Shown: piece after piece, positions 1-5,877 of the stretch
How the letters are laid out: the number at the start of each line of letters is the position of its first letter
Numbering within the stretch: position 1 is the first letter of the stretch
From: Pseudomonadota bacterium
GTDB lineage: Bacteria; Pseudomonadota; Gammaproteobacteria; Burkholderiales; Burkholderiaceae_C
DNA length: 14,362 bases
Assembly: GCA_023415035.1 (NCBI GenBank)
Contig: JAEZLX010000238.1
Span: forward strand, 1 to 14,362
Reading direction: 5' to 3'
Notes under the pieces: model-generated
Databases searched by the model: none
Seen by the model: only the letters and a program-made list of their open reading frames with translations
What the model was told of the DNA's origin: nothing
Position numbers and translations under genes: made by a program

Positions 1-2
1 GG

Positions 3-25
3 ACAGGGCCGCCAGAGCGGCCTGT
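3..25 (-). terminator. Terminator-type hairpin after pckG (tail outside window)
   Basis: An inverted repeat lies 9 bases beyond the pckG stop codon. Arms at 3-12 and 17-25 pair (ACAGGGCCGC with GCGGCCTGT, one bulged G) around a CAGA loop. Any U-tract would fall before base 1, so intrinsic termination cannot be confirmed. Its position directly after the stop favours a terminator. Confidence 0.45.
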
Positions 26-33
26 GGTCATGT

Positions 34-1923
34 TCAGGCCGTCTCGGCCAGGCGCTTTTCCAGCGCGTCCTTGGTCTGCACCAGTTCCTTCGGCAGGTGG
101 TAGGCCAGCTGCTCGAAGTGGGCATCGTGCAGCTTGAATTCGGCTTCCCAGGCGGCCTTGTCGATGTTGGTGACCTGCTGGAACTGCTCGGTGCTGAAGC
201 TCAGGCCGGTCCAGTTGATCTCTTCGTACCTGGGGGCGACGCCGAACAGGGTGTCCTGACCCTGGGCCTTGCCCTCGATGCGGTCGATCATCCACTTGAG
301 CACGCGCATGTTGTCGCCGTAGCCGGGCCAGACGAACTTGCCGTCGGCGTCCTTGCGGAACCAGTTGACGCAGAAGATCTTGGGCAGCTGGTGGCCTTGG
401 GCCTGCAGGCGGGAGCCGGTGTTCAGCCAGTGCTGGAAGTAGTCGCTCATGTTGTAGCCGCAGAACGGCAGCATGGCGAACGGGTCGCGGCGCACCACGC
501 CTTGCGCACCGAAGGCGGCGGCGGTGGTCTCGGAGCCCATGGTCGCGGCCATGTAGACGCCTTCGGTCCAGTTGCGCGCCTCGGTCACCAGAGGCACGGT
601 GGTCGAGCGGCGGCCGCCGAAGATGAACGCGTCAATGGCCACACCGTTGGCATCGTCCCACTGCGGGTCGAGCGCCGGGTTGTTGGTGGCGGCCACGGTG
701 AAGCGCGAGTTCGGATGCGCGGCCTTGGTGCCTTTTTCCTTGGCGATGGCCGGGGTCCAGTCGTTGCCCTGCCAGTCGATCAGGTGATCGGGCACGACGC
801 CGGTGTCCTTTTCCATGCCTTCCCACCACACGTCGCCGTCGTCGGTCAGCGCCACGTTGGTGAAGATCACGTCGCGATTGAGCGAACGCATGCAGTTGGG
901 GTTGGTGTGCAGGTTGGTGCCCGGGGCGACGCCGAAGTAGCCGGCTTCGGGGTTGATGGCGTACATGCGGCCATCGGCGTGCGGCTTGATCCAGGCAATG
1001 TCGTCGCCGATGGTGGTCACCTTCCAGCCGGCGAAAGCCTGCTCGGGCGGCACCAGCATCGAGAAGTTGGTCTTGCCGCAGGCGCTGGGGAAGGCGGCGG
1101 CGACGTGGTATTTCCTGCCCTCGGGGCTGGTGACGCCCAGGATGAGCATGTGTTCGGCCAGCCAGCCCTGGTCGCGACCCATGGTCGAGGCGATGCGCAG
1201 GGCCAGGCACTTCTTGCCCAGCAGGGCGTTGCCGCCGTAGCCGGAGCCGTAGGACCAGATCTCGCGCGTTTCGGGGTAGTGGACGATGTACTTGGTGGTG
1301 GGGTTGCAGGGCCAGGCGGTCTGGTCCTTCTCGCCCTCGGCCAGCGGCGCGCCCACGGTGTGCATGCAGGGCACGAATTCGCCGTCGGCACCCAGCACGT
1401 CGTACACGGCCTTGCCCATGCGGGTCATGAGCTTCTGGTTGACCACCACGTAGGCGCTGTCGGTCAGCTCCACGCCGATGTGGGCGATGTGCGAGCCCAG
1501 CGGACCCATGCTGAAAGGCACCACGTACATGGTGCGGCCCTTCATGCAGCCTTTGAAAAGGGCGTTCTCGCCGTTTTGCAGGATGGCGCGCATTTCGGAC
1601 GGGGCCATCCAGTTGTTGGTCGGTCCGGCGTCTTCCTTGTTCTCCGAGCAGATGAAGGTGCGGTCCTCCACGCGGGCCACGTCCGACGGGTCGGTGCGGG
1701 CCAGGAAGCTGCCGGGGCGCTTGGCCGGGTTGAGCTTGATGAAGGTGCCGGCATCCACCAGTTCCTGGCAGAGGCGGTCGTACTCCTCCTGGCTGCCGTC
1801 GCACCAGACGATCTGGTCGGGCTGGCACAGTGCCGCCATGTCGGCGACCCAGGCAATGAGCTTGGCGTGTTTCACATGGGCGGGCACATTCAGGTTCAGG
1901 CCCTGCATCGTGGGAGAGTTCAT
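34..1923 (-). CDS. pckG: Phosphoenolpyruvate carboxykinase (GTP)
   Basis: A 629-residue cytosolic enzyme that converts oxaloacetate and GTP to phosphoenolpyruvate, GDP and CO2, the entry step of gluconeogenesis. The GTP-family P-loop with its reactive cysteine, FPSACGKTN, is at residues 278-286. The metal/kinase-2 segment GDDIAWIKP is at 306-314, followed by the family-specific YAINPEAGYFGVAPGTN at 321-337. GGRRSTTVPL is at 436-445 and the nucleotide-site segment FCVNWFRKD at 517-525. Length fits the family (about 600-630). The start is ATG at 1921-1923, preceded by GGAG with 8 nt spacing. The frame stays open upstream to 2166 without a stop, but that region looks like untranslated leader. 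It is transcribed alone, with a hairpin just after the stop. Nothing seems broken. Identification is secure; only the exact start is open. Confidence 0.97.
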   Translation of the reverse strand: MNSPTMQGLNLNVPAHVKHAKLIAWVADMAALCQPDQIVWCDGSQEEYDRLCQELVDAGTFIKLNPAKRPGSFLARTDPSDVARVEDRTFICSENKEDAGPTNNWMAPSEMRAILQNGENALFKGCMKGRTMYVVPFSMGPLGSHIAHIGVELTDSAYVVVNQKLMTRMGKAVYDVLGADGEFVPCMHTVGAPLAEGEKDQTAWPCNPTTKYIVHYPETREIWSYGSGYGGNALLGKKCLALRIASTMGRDQGWLAEHMLILGVTSPEGRKYHVAAAFPSACGKTNFSMLVPPEQAFAGWKVTTIGDDIAWIKPHADGRMYAINPEAGYFGVAPGTNLHTNPNCMRSLNRDVIFTNVALTDDGDVWWEGMEKDTGVVPDHLIDWQGNDWTPAIAKEKGTKAAHPNSRFTVAATNNPALDPQWDDANGVAIDAFIFGGRRSTTVPLVTEARNWTEGVYMAATMGSETTAAAFGAQGVVRRDPFAMLPFCGYNMSDYFQHWLNTGSRLQAQGHQLPKIFCVNWFRKDADGKFVWPGYGDNMRVLKWMIDRIEGKAQGQDTLFGVAPRYEEINWTGLSFSTEQFQQVTNIDKAAWEAEFKLHDAHFEQLAYHLPKELVQTKDALEKRLAETA

Positions 1924-1965
1924 CGGTGGGACTCCGGAGTTGAAACTGGCGGGCACGGAGATACC

Positions 1966-1998
1966 AAAAGCCGCCTGCACGCAAGGTGGACAGGCGGC
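1966..1998 (-). terminator. Terminator-like hairpin in the pckG leader
   Basis: On the minus strand an 8-bp perfect stem, GCCGCCTG (1998-1991) with CAGGCGGC (1977-1970), has a 13-nt loop and is followed by TTTT (1969-1966). It lies about 43 nt upstream of the pckG ATG, and no promoter-like sequence is visible between it and the gene. It could be an attenuator, the end of a short leader RNA, or chance in GC-rich DNA. Confidence 0.4.
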
Positions 1999-2125
1999 CA
2001 GGTGAGTCTCCGGGCGGAAACGGTCGGTCGGCGGCAGGGTCGCTCGTGCGGAACGTGTGGACGCAGACGCTCGACAGCAGGCGCGTGACGCCTGGCTGGT
2101 GCCCCCCGGGCCGGCCATTGCTGGA

Positions 2126-2131
2126 ATTCTA
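2126..2131 (-). promoter_or_regulatory. Candidate -10 element of pckG
   Basis: The minus strand reads TAGAAT here, preceded by CA and followed by TCC. The same TAGAATYCC string precedes two other minus-strand genes in the window. No good -35 lies 16-18 bp upstream (TGTAAC at 17 bp), which suggests help from an activator. The predicted start near 2119 would give pckG a leader of about 195 nt. Confidence 0.35.
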
Positions 2132-2163
2132 TGAAGGGGGGGATGGAAGTTACAGGCTTGGTA

Positions 2164-2180
2164 CATGCAAAACTTGCATG
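2164..2180. promoter_or_regulatory. Palindromic operator candidate upstream of pckG
   Basis: A perfect 7-bp dyad with 3-bp spacer, CATGCAA-AAC-TTGCATG, in a relatively AT-rich patch. Its centre is about 53 bp upstream of the pckG start predicted from the TAGAAT element. That position suits an activator site. No regulator gene is adjacent, so the binding protein is unknown. Confidence 0.35.
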
Positions 2181-2229
2181 ACCTGATGCGGCACCAAGCT
2201 GGTGCGCGGGGGGCCTGCGCCGTCCGGAC

Positions 2230-2268
2230 GAAAGAAAGGCCGGCCCCCTGTGCGGGATGGCCGGCCCT
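2230..2268 (-). terminator. Intrinsic terminator of the 47-residue membrane protein gene
   Basis: On the minus strand a GGCCGGCC arm (2266-2259) pairs with GGCCGGCC (2245-2238) across a 13-nt loop and is followed by TTTCTTTC (2237-2230). It sits about 30 nt after the stop codon of the small gene at 2297-2440. Each arm is itself a palindrome, so alternative folds are possible. Confidence 0.65.
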
Positions 2269-2296
2269 TGTGCGGGCGGGAGCCTGTCTGCCGTTC

Positions 2297-2440
2297 TCAG
2301 GCCATGAACACGGCGATGAAGGCCAGCAGGAACATCAGCACGGCGCCGGCGGCGGGCAGCACGATCGGCATCAGGGGCGTGATGGCCTCGATGACATCTT
2401 CGGGTTGCTGCGTGTGGTCGGTGGTCTGAGGGGACGACAT
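2297..2440 (-). CDS. Small single-pass membrane protein, 47 residues
   Basis: Hypothetical protein of unknown function. Residues 1-18 are polar and acidic (MSSPQTTDHTQQPEDVIE). Residues 19-47 form one long hydrophobic helix, including PIVLPAAGAVLMFLLAFIAV, that runs to the C-terminus MA. With almost no basic residues it could be a tail-anchored or single-pass inner-membrane protein. A good Shine-Dalgarno, CCGGAG, lies 7 nt before the ATG. A promoter with 17-bp spacing lies upstream and an intrinsic terminator follows, so it is a self-contained transcription unit. These signals, and the sharp polar/hydrophobic division, argue that it is real despite its size. I believe similar short proteins occur in Comamonadaceae but cannot verify that here. 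Confidence 0.8.
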   Translation of the reverse strand: MSSPQTTDHTQQPEDVIEAITPLMPIVLPAAGAVLMFLLAFIAVFMA

Positions 2441-2473
2441 GGCTGTACTCCGGATATTGATGTGTTTGGGCGG

Positions 2474-2502
2474 ATTCTAGGCCAGAAGCCCCTGTCGCCC
2501 AA
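2474..2502 (-). promoter_or_regulatory. Sigma70-type promoter of the small membrane protein gene
   Basis: On the minus strand the -35 is TTGGGC (2502-2497) and the -10 is TAGAAT (2479-2474), separated by exactly 17 bp. The predicted start near 2467 gives a leader of about 27 nt before the ATG at 2440. The -35 lies inside the hairpin that follows the upstream TM-helix gene. Confidence 0.6.
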
Positions 2503-2509
2503 CAGGGGC
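2488..2509 (-). terminator. Hairpin after the TM-helix repeat gene
   Basis: A perfect 8-bp stem GCCCCTGT / ACAGGGGC with a 6-nt loop lies 29 nt beyond the stop codon of the 485-residue membrane protein gene. The minus-strand sequence after it is only TTCT, so the U-tract is weak and termination may be partial. Confidence 0.45.
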
Positions 2510-2538
2510 CGCCCCAACACCCGCCCGCGGGTATGGCA

Positions 2539-3996
2539 TCAGTCCTTGCGCAGGCGCGATAGCCAGTGCTCCATCAGCTTGCCCGCCGCCTCGCGGCCAC
2601 CCAGGCCGAAGGACAGCGCCACCGCCACGGCGATGGCACCCAGCGTGAGGCCGAAGGCCAGGTTGACAATGTCGTCGGCGATGCCCATGGCGCGCAGGCC
2701 CATGGCCACCACCAGCGCCAGGATGGCAAAGCGGGCGATGCGTGCCAGGCCCTTGCTGTTGGGCCCGGCGGCCCGGTCGATGGCCGTGAAGGCCACGTTG
2801 GCCAGCCAGAAGCCGATGATCAGGATGGCCGAGCCCAGCAGGATGTCGCCACCGAAGCGGATGAAGGTTTCGACGATGCTGCCGACCTGGTGAAAGCCCA
2901 GCTGGTTGGCGGCCTCGACGGTGGCGAACAGCATGGCGAAGAACAGCGCCACGCGGCCAACGAAGGTCGAGGCGCTGACCTGGCTGAAGGCGTGGCCGAG
3001 GCCAATGCGGGCGGGCAGGGTGTCGAAACCCAGCGTGGCCAGCAGGCTGGCCAGCAGGCGGCTGGCGAAGGTGGCCACCAGCCAGGTCACGACGAGGATC
3101 AGCGCTGCCGCGATCAGGTGGGGCACGGCGGCCAGGATCATGCCCAGCATGTCGGTGGCCGGCCTGGAGATGGCCTCGATCTTGAGCGCGTCCAGCGCGG
3201 CGATCAGCGAGGGCACGAACACCACCACGAACACCAGCATGCCGGCCACGCCGGACAGCCGCACCGTCTCGCCGATGCCGGCGCGCTGGCCGATCTTGTC
3301 GATGCCGGCGGTGCGGCTGAGGTTGGTGGTCAGGTTGCGCAGCACCGTGGCCAGGATCCAGCCCACGCCGCCGATGACCAGCGCGGCCACGGCGTTGGGC
3401 AGCATGTCCAGCGCCTTGGTCAGCATCTGCGTCAGCGGATCCAGCAGGCCGCGCAGGCCCAGCGCGCCCAGGATCGCGGGCACGAACAGCAGGATCACGA
3501 GCCAGAACAGCGCGCCCGCGAGGCTCTCCCCGATGGGGGCCATGTCCGCGTGTTCGGAAAGCTTCTCGTCCAGCGTGGTGCGGTCCAGGAGCTTTTGAGA
3601 CACCATGCGCACGATGCTGGCCAGCAGCCAGGCCAGCAGCGCCAGTGCCAGACCGCCCAGCAGGCGGGGGGCGTATTCGAACAGCTCTGTGGTGAAGGCG
3701 GTGAAGGGGCCGGAGACCGTGGCCAGGTCGAGCGAGTTGAACACCGCGACCAGGGCGAACAGCAGCACGACCCAGAACAGGCCCAGGCCCACGGCGCCCT
3801 CGATGTCGACCCTGGTGCCGGTGAGTCGCACGAAGCGCTCGTTGACGCTCAGGGCTCCGAGGCTGCGTCGGGCGCCGGCGCGCACGAGCACCGCAATCAC
3901 CCAGCCGAGGATGAAGATGCCCAGGGCGCCGAGCAGTTGGGGAATGTGACCGCCCAGCGTGCTCTGCAGGGACTCCCATAGCGTGTGCATGTTCAT
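2539..3996 (-). CDS. Mechanosensitive-channel-related membrane protein with five TM-helix repeats
   Basis: A 485-residue inner-membrane protein with about ten or more hydrophobic helices. It shows five copies of the conserved TM-helix motif (Pfam PF05552 type, as in CmpX-like proteins) beginning near residues 17, 110, 200, 290 and 383, a period of 90-93 residues. Examples are LGALGIFILGWVIAVLVR, LALLAWLLASIVR, ALVIGGVGWILATVLR, ALILVVTWLVATF and ILIIGFWLANVAF. The C-terminus ends in ALSFGLGGREAAGKLMEHW (460-478), the motif that links to the pore helix in MscS relatives. The beta domain of true MscS is absent, so channel activity is inferred only. The start is ATG at 3994-3996 with strong SD GAGGAG, 8 nt away. 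A clear promoter lies upstream and a hairpin downstream. Confidence 0.85.
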   Translation of the reverse strand: MNMHTLWESLQSTLGGHIPQLLGALGIFILGWVIAVLVRAGARRSLGALSVNERFVRLTGTRVDIEGAVGLGLFWVVLLFALVAVFNSLDLATVSGPFTAFTTELFEYAPRLLGGLALALLAWLLASIVRMVSQKLLDRTTLDEKLSEHADMAPIGESLAGALFWLVILLFVPAILGALGLRGLLDPLTQMLTKALDMLPNAVAALVIGGVGWILATVLRNLTTNLSRTAGIDKIGQRAGIGETVRLSGVAGMLVFVVVFVPSLIAALDALKIEAISRPATDMLGMILAAVPHLIAAALILVVTWLVATFASRLLASLLATLGFDTLPARIGLGHAFSQVSASTFVGRVALFFAMLFATVEAANQLGFHQVGSIVETFIRFGGDILLGSAILIIGFWLANVAFTAIDRAAGPNSKGLARIARFAILALVVAMGLRAMGIADDIVNLAFGLTLGAIAVAVALSFGLGGREAAGKLMEHWLSRLRKD

Positions 3997-4031
3997 GCTG
4001 CTTTCTCCTCATCGAGAGTGGACACGGGACC

Positions 4032-4060
4032 ATCATGCGAACGGGGGTGCGCGGCGTCAA
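4032..4060 (-). promoter_or_regulatory. Sigma70-type promoter of the TM-helix repeat gene
   Basis: The minus strand carries TTGACG (4060-4055), a 17-bp spacer, and CATGAT (4037-4032). The -35 matches the consensus in 5 of 6 positions and the -10 in 4 of 6. The predicted start near 4025 gives a leader of about 29 nt before the ATG at 3996. Confidence 0.7.
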
Positions 4061-4340
4061 CCCGTGCAGGTGCGTTTGTGGCCCTTGATGGAAGTTGCCG
4101 GCCCGATTGAGGGAAAAGCGCACCGGATGCGTGAACAAGCACACATTGGCCAGGCGCTTTCACGCTGTCGCGAGGGTGTCAGCAGGGCACGCCCGCATAG
4201 GTTTTTCCCCAGTAGGCGATGCGCGATGCCCGGACGTACGATGCATCGCAACAAAAAACAGGAGACGCGGGCGGCAGCCACGAGACAGTCATGGCCGGCC
4301 AGCCAGCGACACCATCGCCGTAAGGAGCGGCGCAGGCGCC
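4061..4340. other. Non-coding region upstream of the liv operon, with operator-like repeats
   Basis: There is no convincing gene. It must contain the liv promoter, but no strong -35/-10 pair is visible; TACGAT at 4237-4242 is the best -10 and lacks a good -35. GCGATGC occurs twice in tandem (4216-4229) and inverted as GCATCGC (4243-4249), overlapping the palindrome CGATGCATCG (4239-4248). An AT-rich stretch with AGGAG (4250-4263) resembles a ribosome site but has no start codon at the right distance. A 10-codon ATG frame (4291-4323) ends inside the livG SD. Confidence 0.5.
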
Positions 4341-5111
4341 ATGAGCGACGTCATACTCGAGACACGCCACCTGACCAAGGAGTTCAAGGGCTTCACGGCG
4401 GTCAGCGATGTGAATCTGGCCGTCCGGCGTGGGAGCATCCATGCGCTGATCGGACCCAACGGGGCGGGCAAGACGACCTGCTTCAACCTGTTGACCAAGT
4501 TCCTGGAGCCGACCTCCGGTACGATCACCTTCAACGGCACCGACATCACGCACGAGCGGCCGGCGCAGATCGCACGCCGCGGCGTGATCCGCTCTTTCCA
4601 GATCTCGGCCGTGTTCCCGCACCTGACCTTGCTGGAGAACGTGCGCCTGGGCCTGCAGCGCAAGCTGGGCACCTCCTTCCATTTCTGGCGCAGCGAGCGC
4701 TCGCTCGACCAGCTCAACGACCGCGCCATGCAGCTGCTGGGCGAGGTCGGGCTGGCCGAGCTGGCCGACGAGGTCACGGTGAACCTGCCCTATGGCCGCA
4801 AGCGCGCGCTGGAGATTGCCACCACGCTGGCGATGGAGCCCGAGCTGATGCTGCTGGACGAGCCCACGCAGGGCATGGGTCACGAGGATGTCGACCGGGT
4901 GACCCAGCTGATCAAGAAGGTCTCGGCAGGCCGCACCATCCTCATGGTCGAACACAACATGAAAGTGGTGTCCACCATCGCCGACTGCATCACGGTCCTT
5001 CAGCGCGGCGCGGTGCTGGCCGAAGGCTCGTACGACGAAGTGTCCGGCAACCCCCAGGTGATGGAGGCCTACATGGGCACCACCGACGGCGAACTCCAGG
5101 GAGCGCACTGA
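4341..5111 (+). CDS. livG: ABC transporter ATPase, LivG family
   Basis: A 256-residue nucleotide-binding subunit of a branched-chain-amino-acid-type (HAAT) importer, on the cytoplasmic face. Walker A GPNGAGKT is at 38-45. The Q-loop segment RSFQISAVFPHLT has Gln at 87. The signature is LPYGRKR (149-155), a LivG-like variant of LSGGQ. Walker B LMLLDEPTQGM is at 169-179 and the H-loop VEHN at 203-206. All catalytic positions are intact, unlike partner LivF. The chosen ATG starts the standard MSDVILETRHL N-terminus. SD AAGGAG (4322-4327) is 13 nt away, which is long. The frame is open further upstream, but that part shows no family similarity. First gene of a five-gene operon; its stop is 1 nt before the livF ATG, implying coupled translation. 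Confidence 0.93.
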   Translation: MSDVILETRHLTKEFKGFTAVSDVNLAVRRGSIHALIGPNGAGKTTCFNLLTKFLEPTSGTITFNGTDITHERPAQIARRGVIRSFQISAVFPHLTLLENVRLGLQRKLGTSFHFWRSERSLDQLNDRAMQLLGEVGLAELADEVTVNLPYGRKRALEIATTLAMEPELMLLDEPTQGMGHEDVDRVTQLIKKVSAGRTILMVEHNMKVVSTIADCITVLQRGAVLAEGSYDEVSGNPQVMEAYMGTTDGELQGAH

Positions 5112-5112
5112 C

Positions 5113-5826
5113 ATGGCCGGCACGCCCGCATTGGAAATCAAGGATCTGCAGGCCTGGTACGGCGAGTCCCACGTGCTGCACGGCGTGGACCTGGTGGTGC
5201 AGCCAGGCGAGGTGGTCACGCTGCTGGGGCGCAACGGCGCCGGTCGCACGACCACGCTGCGCGCTATCCTGGGGCTGACCGGCACGCGCAAGGGCAGCAT
5301 CCGCATCAACGGCCACGAGACCATCGGCCTGCCCACCTACAAGATTGCCCACTACGGCATCGGCAACTGCCCCGAGGACCGCGGCATCTTCGCCAGCCTG
5401 TCGGCCGAGGAGAACCTGATGTTGCCGCCAGCCCTCAAGGGAGGCGACGCCGGCATGAGCGTGGACGAGATCTACGCCATGTTTCCCAACCTGGCCGAGC
5501 GCAGGCAGAGCCAGGGCACGCGGCTGTCGGGTGGCGAGCAGCAGATGCTGGCGGTGGCGCGCATCCTGCGCACGGGCGCGCGGCTGCTGCTGCTGGACGA
5601 GATTTCCGAGGGCCTGGCGCCGGTGATCGTGCAGGCGCTGGCCCGCATGATCAACACGTTGCGCGCCAAGGGTTACACGATCGTGATGGTGGAGCAGAAC
5701 TTCCGCTTCGCCGCGCCGCTGGCCGACCGCTTCTATGTGATGGAGCACGGCCGCATCGTGCTGCATTTCGGTGCCGACGAACTGCAGCAAAAGATGCCAT
5801 TGCTCAATGAACTGCTGGGCGTCTGA
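5113..5826 (+). CDS. livF: ABC transporter ATPase, LivF family, with Arg in Walker A
   Basis: A 237-residue second nucleotide-binding subunit, expected to pair with LivG beneath the two permeases. Walker A reads GRNGAGRT (39-46): the invariant Lys is Arg45, encoded CGC. Other motifs are LivF-like: PEDRGIF (87-93) at the Q-loop, signature LSGGEQQ (138-144), Walker B LLLLDEISEGL (158-168) with catalytic Glu, and VEQN (193-196), where LivF proteins usually have Gln instead of the H-loop His. The Lys-to-Arg change normally weakens ATP binding and hydrolysis, so this subunit may be mainly regulatory, leaving LivG to do most of the work. I recall similar Arg variants in Burkholderiales but cannot check. 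The start lies 1 nt after livG, with AGGGAG upstream. Confidence 0.92.
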   Translation: MAGTPALEIKDLQAWYGESHVLHGVDLVVQPGEVVTLLGRNGAGRTTTLRAILGLTGTRKGSIRINGHETIGLPTYKIAHYGIGNCPEDRGIFASLSAEENLMLPPALKGGDAGMSVDEIYAMFPNLAERRQSQGTRLSGGEQQMLAVARILRTGARLLLLDEISEGLAPVIVQALARMINTLRAKGYTIVMVEQNFRFAAPLADRFYVMEHGRIVLHFGADELQQKMPLLNELLGV

Positions 5827-5877
5827 CGCCCGCTCCACGGGTTCCCTTCCCACTCACCACCAAAGGAGACGTTTGCC

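Noticed and set aside
97..2088. Long plus-strand open frame (663 codons) antisense to pckG
   Set aside because: Its product is low-complexity (Val/Gly/His/Ala-rich) without domains. It is the mirror of the GC-rich codon pattern of pckG, which has full family motifs.
2142..2151. 10-mer GATGGAAGTT shared with 4088-4097
   Set aside because: Both copies lie upstream of minus-strand genes, but a single shared 10-mer in two intergenic regions can be chance and nothing around it is conserved.
1924..2166. N-terminal extension of PEP carboxykinase by up to 81 residues
   Set aside because: The frame is open, but the extension is Ala/Ser/Arg/Pro-rich without family similarity. A good SD precedes the internal ATG at 1923.
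2221..2230. Palindrome CGTCCGGACG, with a related GTCCGGAC near 10287
   Set aside because: Short GC palindromes are expected often at this base composition; no positional logic.
2566..3981. Plus-strand open frame (471 codons) antisense to the TM-helix gene
   Set aside because: The product is Gln/His/Gly/Asp-rich, as expected from reading Leu/Ala/Val codons backwards. The minus-strand gene has SD, promoter and repeats.
4250..4265. AT-rich AACAAAAAACAGGAGAC, resembling a ribosome site of a lost gene
   Set aside because: No start codon at a proper distance and no pseudogene remnant follows; probably just livG leader.
4095..4340. Upstream extension of LivG
   Set aside because: The extra residues do not resemble any ATPase N-terminus, and the standard MSDVILE start fits the family.
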